Under the pieces are notes generated by a model. That model saw nothing but the letters and a program-made list of their open reading frames with translations, had not been told where the DNA came from and ran no database searches. Positions 5,903 to 8,596 of a stretch of 8,596 bases of DNA are shown here, piece after piece. This DNA is from Planctomycetota bacterium (lineage in GTDB: Bacteria; Planctomycetota; Phycisphaerae; Phycisphaerales; UBA1924). Every line of letters begins with the position of its first letter. The first letter of the stretch is position 1. The stretch is from contig JAEYUO010000065.1 of NCBI GenBank assembly GCA_023432465.1, positions 1 to 8,596 on the forward strand. Reading direction: 5' to 3'. The position numbers and the translations under genes are program-made.

Positions 5903-6679
5903 ATGCGTATGCACAGGATCGAAGTAGTTACCATGCCCGGACTCGACCTGCACCTCACAGATGCGGACGAGTTGCTTGGGAGTCGGGTGTTCACGGCACT
6001 TACGGCGCTCGCAGAGAACGCCATTGCCGCGCTCGATGCGCAACGCCGCGGGCGTCCTCTTGCCGTCGTGAGCCGCTTGCGCGGCACCGGCCGGGGGGTG
6101 TCCCTGTCGGCCCTTCTCGACCGGGTCGATGAGGATCATCCCCTCACGCTCGAGTCTCCCTTCGAGGGGAGCATGTTGGTGAGCGGCGCGGTCTGGGAGC
6201 CGGAGAAAGTGACCGGCTCGCCCTCCTCCATGTCGATCGCGAAGCTGCTTTGGTCGCCGGGTGCGAAGGATCTTCCTATGCACGTGCACGAGCACTCGGA
6301 CCGCTTCATCATCGTGCGGAAAGGCCGTGGTTACTTCCATGTGTCAGATGAACCGGTCGACGCGTTCTCCGGCAAACGCGTGCGGACGATCCCGGCGCGC
6401 GAGCGCGATGTCTTCATGTTCAGTCGTGGCGTCGTGCACACCTTCTCGACCGACCGGGAGGGGATGGAGCTGATCTCCTGCCAGTGCCCCTTCCTTCGCT
6501 TCGATCACCCGGATCAGTACAGACTCCCCAGGGTGCGATGGACCGCGGGCGCATGTCCAGACACCTACCCTGTCACGATCGCGTGCGATCCGGGGTGGAT
6601 GGTGGCGTTCAACGAGTTTGGTGTCTTTTCCTCCGGAGTAGCCGCGAACGCTTCGCTCTTCCAGGGTCGTGGCGGGTAG
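5903..6679 (+). CDS. Cupin-domain protein
   Basis: The protein has 258 residues from ATG 5903, which has AGAGG six bases upstream; an ATG at 5909 and a TTG at 5861 are less likely. The N-terminal 100 residues (LHLTDADELLG, then helical ALTALAENAIAALDAQRRG) belong to no family I recognise. Residues about 105-210 form a cupin barrel: LPMHVHEHSDRFIIVRKGRG gives motif 1 with metal-binding candidates H127, H129 and H131, and PARERDVFMFSRGVVHTF gives motif 2 with H179. Cupins of this kind bind a metal and act as enzymes or small-molecule sensors; the substrate cannot be told. A short C-terminal tail follows (CDPGWMVAFNEFGVF). It is divergent from the XRE gene and shares its operator, so repression by that protein is likely. 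Its 3' end overlaps the convergent membrane gene by 71 bases. Confidence 0.82.
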   Translation: MRMHRIEVVTMPGLDLHLTDADELLGSRVFTALTALAENAIAALDAQRRGRPLAVVSRLRGTGRGVSLSALLDRVDEDHPLTLESPFEGSMLVSGAVWEPEKVTGSPSSMSIAKLLWSPGAKDLPMHVHEHSDRFIIVRKGRGYFHVSDEPVDAFSGKRVRTIPARERDVFMFSRGVVHTFSTDREGMELISCQCPFLRFDHPDQYRLPRVRWTAGACPDTYPVTIACDPGWMVAFNEFGVFSSGVAANASLFQGRGG

Positions 6680-7258
6680 CACGGTATCGGTAGCTGCGCA
6701 GCGTCCACAGGTGCGCCAACATCCCGAGTGCGACCACCACCAGGTAGCCGCAATAGAAGCGCAGTAACCACTGGTCGTGGGCGACGAAGCTCTGTGACGC
6801 GAGGTACCCGCAGGCCAGGAGCATCGCGAGGCCGGTCATCAGGACGGTGAGCAGTGTCTCGCGTCCTGTCCTCCCGCCGATGGCGCTGCCGCGGCTGGAT
6901 GCCGTGACTGGAAGGCCAGGAGCTTCGCCCCGGCGATTGAGTTGACCTCGCACTCGATCTGGTCGATCCGGCGGATCGCGTCCTCGAACGAGCGGGCGTG
7001 GTTGACGGTGGTGCGCAGGAGCCAGAACACCGCCAGAGGAACCCCGAGCAGGAAACTCTGCTGTGCCCCCTCGCCCATGGTGTTGAAGCCGGTGAGGAAG
7101 GCCCCGAGCGCGGCCCAGGCGAGCAGCGCCCGGCGGTCGAGTGAGGTCAGTCTCAGTTCGACCAACCCGTAGAGCGCCCGGTACTCCTCGAACAGGATGT
7201 CGAGGTGCTGCTGTGTGATGAGCCCGCCGGGGCGTCGTGCGTCGGTCTGTTCGGTCAT
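6609..7258 (-). pseudogene. Four-helix membrane protein, interrupted by a frameshift
   Basis: Two reading frames join into one protein. The upstream frame (from ATG 7258) gives MTEQTDARRPGG, a helix HLDILFEEYRALYGLVELRL, two membrane segments (LLAWAALGAFLTGF and SFLLGVPLAVFWLL) and a helix RRIDQIECEVNSIAG, ending at LLAFQSRHP. The downstream frame continues with SRGSAIGGRTGRETL and two more membrane segments (LLTVLMTGLAMLLACGYLA and FYCGYLVVVALGMLAHLW), then a basic tail. The switch lies at about 6893-6901, where one lost base (for example CATCCCAGC becoming CATCCAGC) would explain it. Restored length is about 216 residues. The upstream frame alone would stop at 6839 after unrelated residues. 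GGAGG lies 13 bases before the ATG, which is rather far. Function is unknown; a small helical-hairpin inner-membrane protein is likely. A sequencing or assembly error could also explain the break. Confidence 0.7.
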
Positions 7259-7432
7259 CTGAAGCGGAACGATCCTCCGACCCTTGCATAGCACAGCATC
7301 CGGTCGCTGTGAAGCTCCGGATAGGCGTCGGCGTTACTGCCGAATGCTCAGCGTGACAGCGAAAAACCCTCCGGCAGGCAGCCCGATCAACCCAAGACCC
7401 AGTAGCGAAAGCGGTGGCAAAGAGGATTCGAA

Positions 7433-7525
7433 GTCCCCTCGCTCTTGCCGGGGGGATTGTACGCGCCGGCCTGTTCAGGACCGGCGCAGAGCCAAGGCAT
7501 CCCCCTCCGTCAAGAGCAAGGGGAC
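7433..7525 (+). ncRNA. Candidate structured RNA: long imperfect inverted repeat with a nested hairpin in the ardC leader
   Basis: Bases 7433-7455 pair with 7503-7525 over 20 of 23 positions (mismatches at 7440/7518, 7448/7510 and 7452/7506; the last is a G-T). Inside it, 7463-7469 pair with 7481-7487 over seven perfect pairs. A bulged A at 7480 follows, then three more pairs close a GTTC loop. Together they form one rod with an internal loop, 68 bases before the ardC start. It could be a cis-regulatory leader, a small RNA or a palindromic repeat of the REP/MITE type. No T tract follows, so it is not a standard terminator. The strand is assigned only from the neighbouring ardC gene. Confidence 0.45.
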
Positions 7526-7526
7526 A

Positions 7527-7578
7527 GCCTCGGTGTTCGAGGCCGACCCCGATGCTCGCAGACCCTCGGCGACGAGGG
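7527..7578 (+). promoter_or_regulatory. Two hairpins, able to re-pair, just before the ardC ribosome site
   Basis: GCCTCG (7527-7532) pairs with CGAGGC (7538-7543) around loop GTGTT. CCCTCG (7563-7568) pairs with CGAGGG (7573-7578) around the GNRA tetraloop GCGA. Because the stems share the sequence CCTCG/CGAGG, 7538-7542 could instead pair with 7564-7568, which would exclude both hairpins. The second hairpin ends two bases before GGAG (7581-7584), the ardC ribosome site. This is a plausible translation switch, but chance pairing in GC-rich DNA is not excluded. Confidence 0.35.
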
Positions 7579-7592
7579 ACGGAGTGTGCGGT

Positions 7593-8537
7593 ATGGCGAT
7601 CGATGTCTACGCGGAAGTGACGGACCGGATCGTGTCGATGCTGGAGGCGGGCGTGGTGCCGTGGCGGTCACCGATCCTCGGGCAGTCTGCCGCGGGCTGG
7701 CCGGTGAACCTGGCGAGCGGGAAGGCCTACCGGGGTGTCAACGTCTTCCTGCTCGGCCTGACCGCCTGGTGCAAGGGCTACGGCTCGGCGTACTGGGTGA
7801 CGTTCAACCAGGCCCGGGCCCGCGGCGGGAGTGTCAGGAAGGGCGAGAAATCCTCGCTCGTGGTCTTCTGGAAGACCTACGGCACCACCGACAAGAAGAC
7901 CGGCGAGCCGGTCACCGTGCCCGTGCTGCGGCACTACAACGTCTTCAACGTCGAGCAGTGCGAGGGGATCGAGGTCCCGGATGCGCCGGTGTTCGAGCCG
8001 ATCGCATTCTCCCCCGTCGAGGCCGCGGAGACGATTGTGAACGGCTTTGCCGGCCGCCCCGAGATCGTGCACGACGGGCTCGGCTCAGGGCGTGCGTACT
8101 ACCTCCCCAAGGGAGATGAGGTGCACCTCCCCTCCCCGTCCCGGTTCGTGTCGCCGGAGGCGTACTACGCCACCCTGTTCCACGAGCTCGCCCACTCCAC
8201 AGGACACAGCACACGGATCGATCGCGGGCTCGACACCGCCCTCGCCCCGTTCGGTTCGCCCGATTATGCCAAGGAGGAACTGGTCGCCGAGATGGCCGCG
8301 GCGTTCCTGTGCGGGCACGCGGGGATCGTCCCGGCCGTCATCGAGAACGCGGCGGCGTACCTCGCGGGATGGATCAAGACGCTCAAGGGTGACAAGCGGT
8401 TGGCGGTCTCCGCCGCGGGGGCGGCCCAGCGCGCAGCGGACTGGATCCGCGGGGACCGCGGAACGGGCCAAGGCGTGCGTGCGCCCTCGGGCGAGTGTGG
8501 ACCCGAACCGACGCTGGCGGCCGCCGTCGCCGCGTGA
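7593..8537 (+). CDS. ardC: ArdC-family antirestriction protein (ssDNA-binding and zincin-like domains)
   Basis: The protein has 314 residues, the usual size of the family. The N-terminal ArdC domain (about 1-120) has DVYAEVTDRIVSMLEAGVVPWRSP, a GKAYRGVN motif at 43-50 and a KGEKSSLVVFWK motif at 83-94. The C-terminal zincin-like metallopeptidase domain has HELAH at 197-201 and a downstream EELVAEM helix (E229/E233) that likely gives the third zinc ligand. ArdC proteins from conjugative plasmids bind single-stranded DNA and protect incoming DNA from host restriction. The start at 7593 is set by GGAG eight bases upstream and by the family N-terminus; the open frame further upstream is not protein-like. 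It stands alone on the + strand after a structured leader. The C-terminal 25 residues are a low-complexity tail. Presence of ArdC supports a transferable element. Confidence 0.93.
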   Translation: MAIDVYAEVTDRIVSMLEAGVVPWRSPILGQSAAGWPVNLASGKAYRGVNVFLLGLTAWCKGYGSAYWVTFNQARARGGSVRKGEKSSLVVFWKTYGTTDKKTGEPVTVPVLRHYNVFNVEQCEGIEVPDAPVFEPIAFSPVEAAETIVNGFAGRPEIVHDGLGSGRAYYLPKGDEVHLPSPSRFVSPEAYYATLFHELAHSTGHSTRIDRGLDTALAPFGSPDYAKEELVAEMAAAFLCGHAGIVPAVIENAAAYLAGWIKTLKGDKRLAVSAAGAAQRAADWIRGDRGTGQGVRAPSGECGPEPTLAAAVAA

Positions 8538-8574
8538 GTTGATCTGGTGCTTTGGCTCGAAGGTGACCCTGGCC

Positions 8575-8596
8575 GGGGGGGGGGCGCGGGGGGGGG
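8575..8596. repeat. Long G runs at the window end
   Basis: A run of ten G's (8575-8584), then CGC, then nine G's up to the last base. This follows the ardC stop by about 37 bases. It may be a true homopolymer tract or a sequencing artefact at a contig end. Nothing else is visible in the 59 bases after ardC. Confidence 0.8.

Larger units (their letters stand above)
7259..7592. other. Gene-free divergent region between the membrane gene and ardC
   Basis: This 334-base stretch holds no protein I would support on either strand. The in-frame extension of ardC upstream of 7593 is rich in Arg, Ser and Pro and shows no fold. The left half (7259-7430) has no feature I can name and presumably contains the promoters of the divergent genes, though no convincing -35/-10 pair stands out. 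The right half (7433-7578) is full of inverted repeats. Confidence 0.6.

Noticed and set aside
7421..7440. T-arm-like sequence with TTCGAA suggesting a tRNA remnant or second attachment site
   Set aside because: Loop and stem are out of register for a T arm, no other arms fold around it, and it does not match the tRNA-Pro 3' end.
7433..7525. Integron attC site
   Set aside because: The outer ends lack the RYYYAAC/GTTRRRY core sequences, and no integron integrase or cassette is present.
1..8596. CRISPR array or insertion sequence
   Set aside because: No spaced direct repeats of CRISPR size and no DDE transposase are visible; the only recombination gene is the serine recombinase.

Overview
The window looks like a piece of a GC-rich bacterial chromosome, most likely from the Planctomycetota and possibly near the Phycisphaerae. 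That placement is inference: it rests on the style of the proteins and on my memory of similar gene sets, and there is no rRNA or marker gene to confirm it. Both window ends are low-complexity G-rich sequence (five tandem 8-bp repeats at the left, two long G runs at the right), which suggests a contig that stops where assembly failed.

Left part (1-3645): a two-gene operon on the + strand. The first gene encodes a ParA/MinD-type ATPase fused at its C-terminus to an AMPK-beta/CBM48-like glycogen-binding domain. The second starts inside the stop codon of the first (ATGA overlap). It encodes a 591-residue protein whose central part resembles a MinD/FlhG fold that has lost its P-loop. The leader before the ATPase start carries two perfect dyads, and one of them pairs with the ribosome binding site. 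A G-quadruplex motif follows the operon, then a well-formed promoter for a tRNA-Pro(GGG) gene.

Right part (3646-8596): accessory DNA, probably an integrated element anchored at the tRNA. A serine recombinase on the - strand has its last codons and stop inside the tRNA gene, and a strong hairpin there serves both as recombinase codons and as the likely tRNA terminator. A 77-residue protein overlaps the recombinase start. An XRE-type repressor-like protein and a divergent cupin protein share a short intergenic region with a perfect 8-3-8 dyad. Next come a four-helix membrane protein broken by a frameshift and an ArdC-type antirestriction protein preceded by about 160 bases of dense predicted RNA structure. 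The far end of the element is not in the window.

The two parts also differ in base use. The left operon has a strongly G-rich coding strand with G-ending codons. The genes on the right use C-ending codons much more and have no such skew. The left module reads as resident (core or lineage-specific) and the right as transferred.
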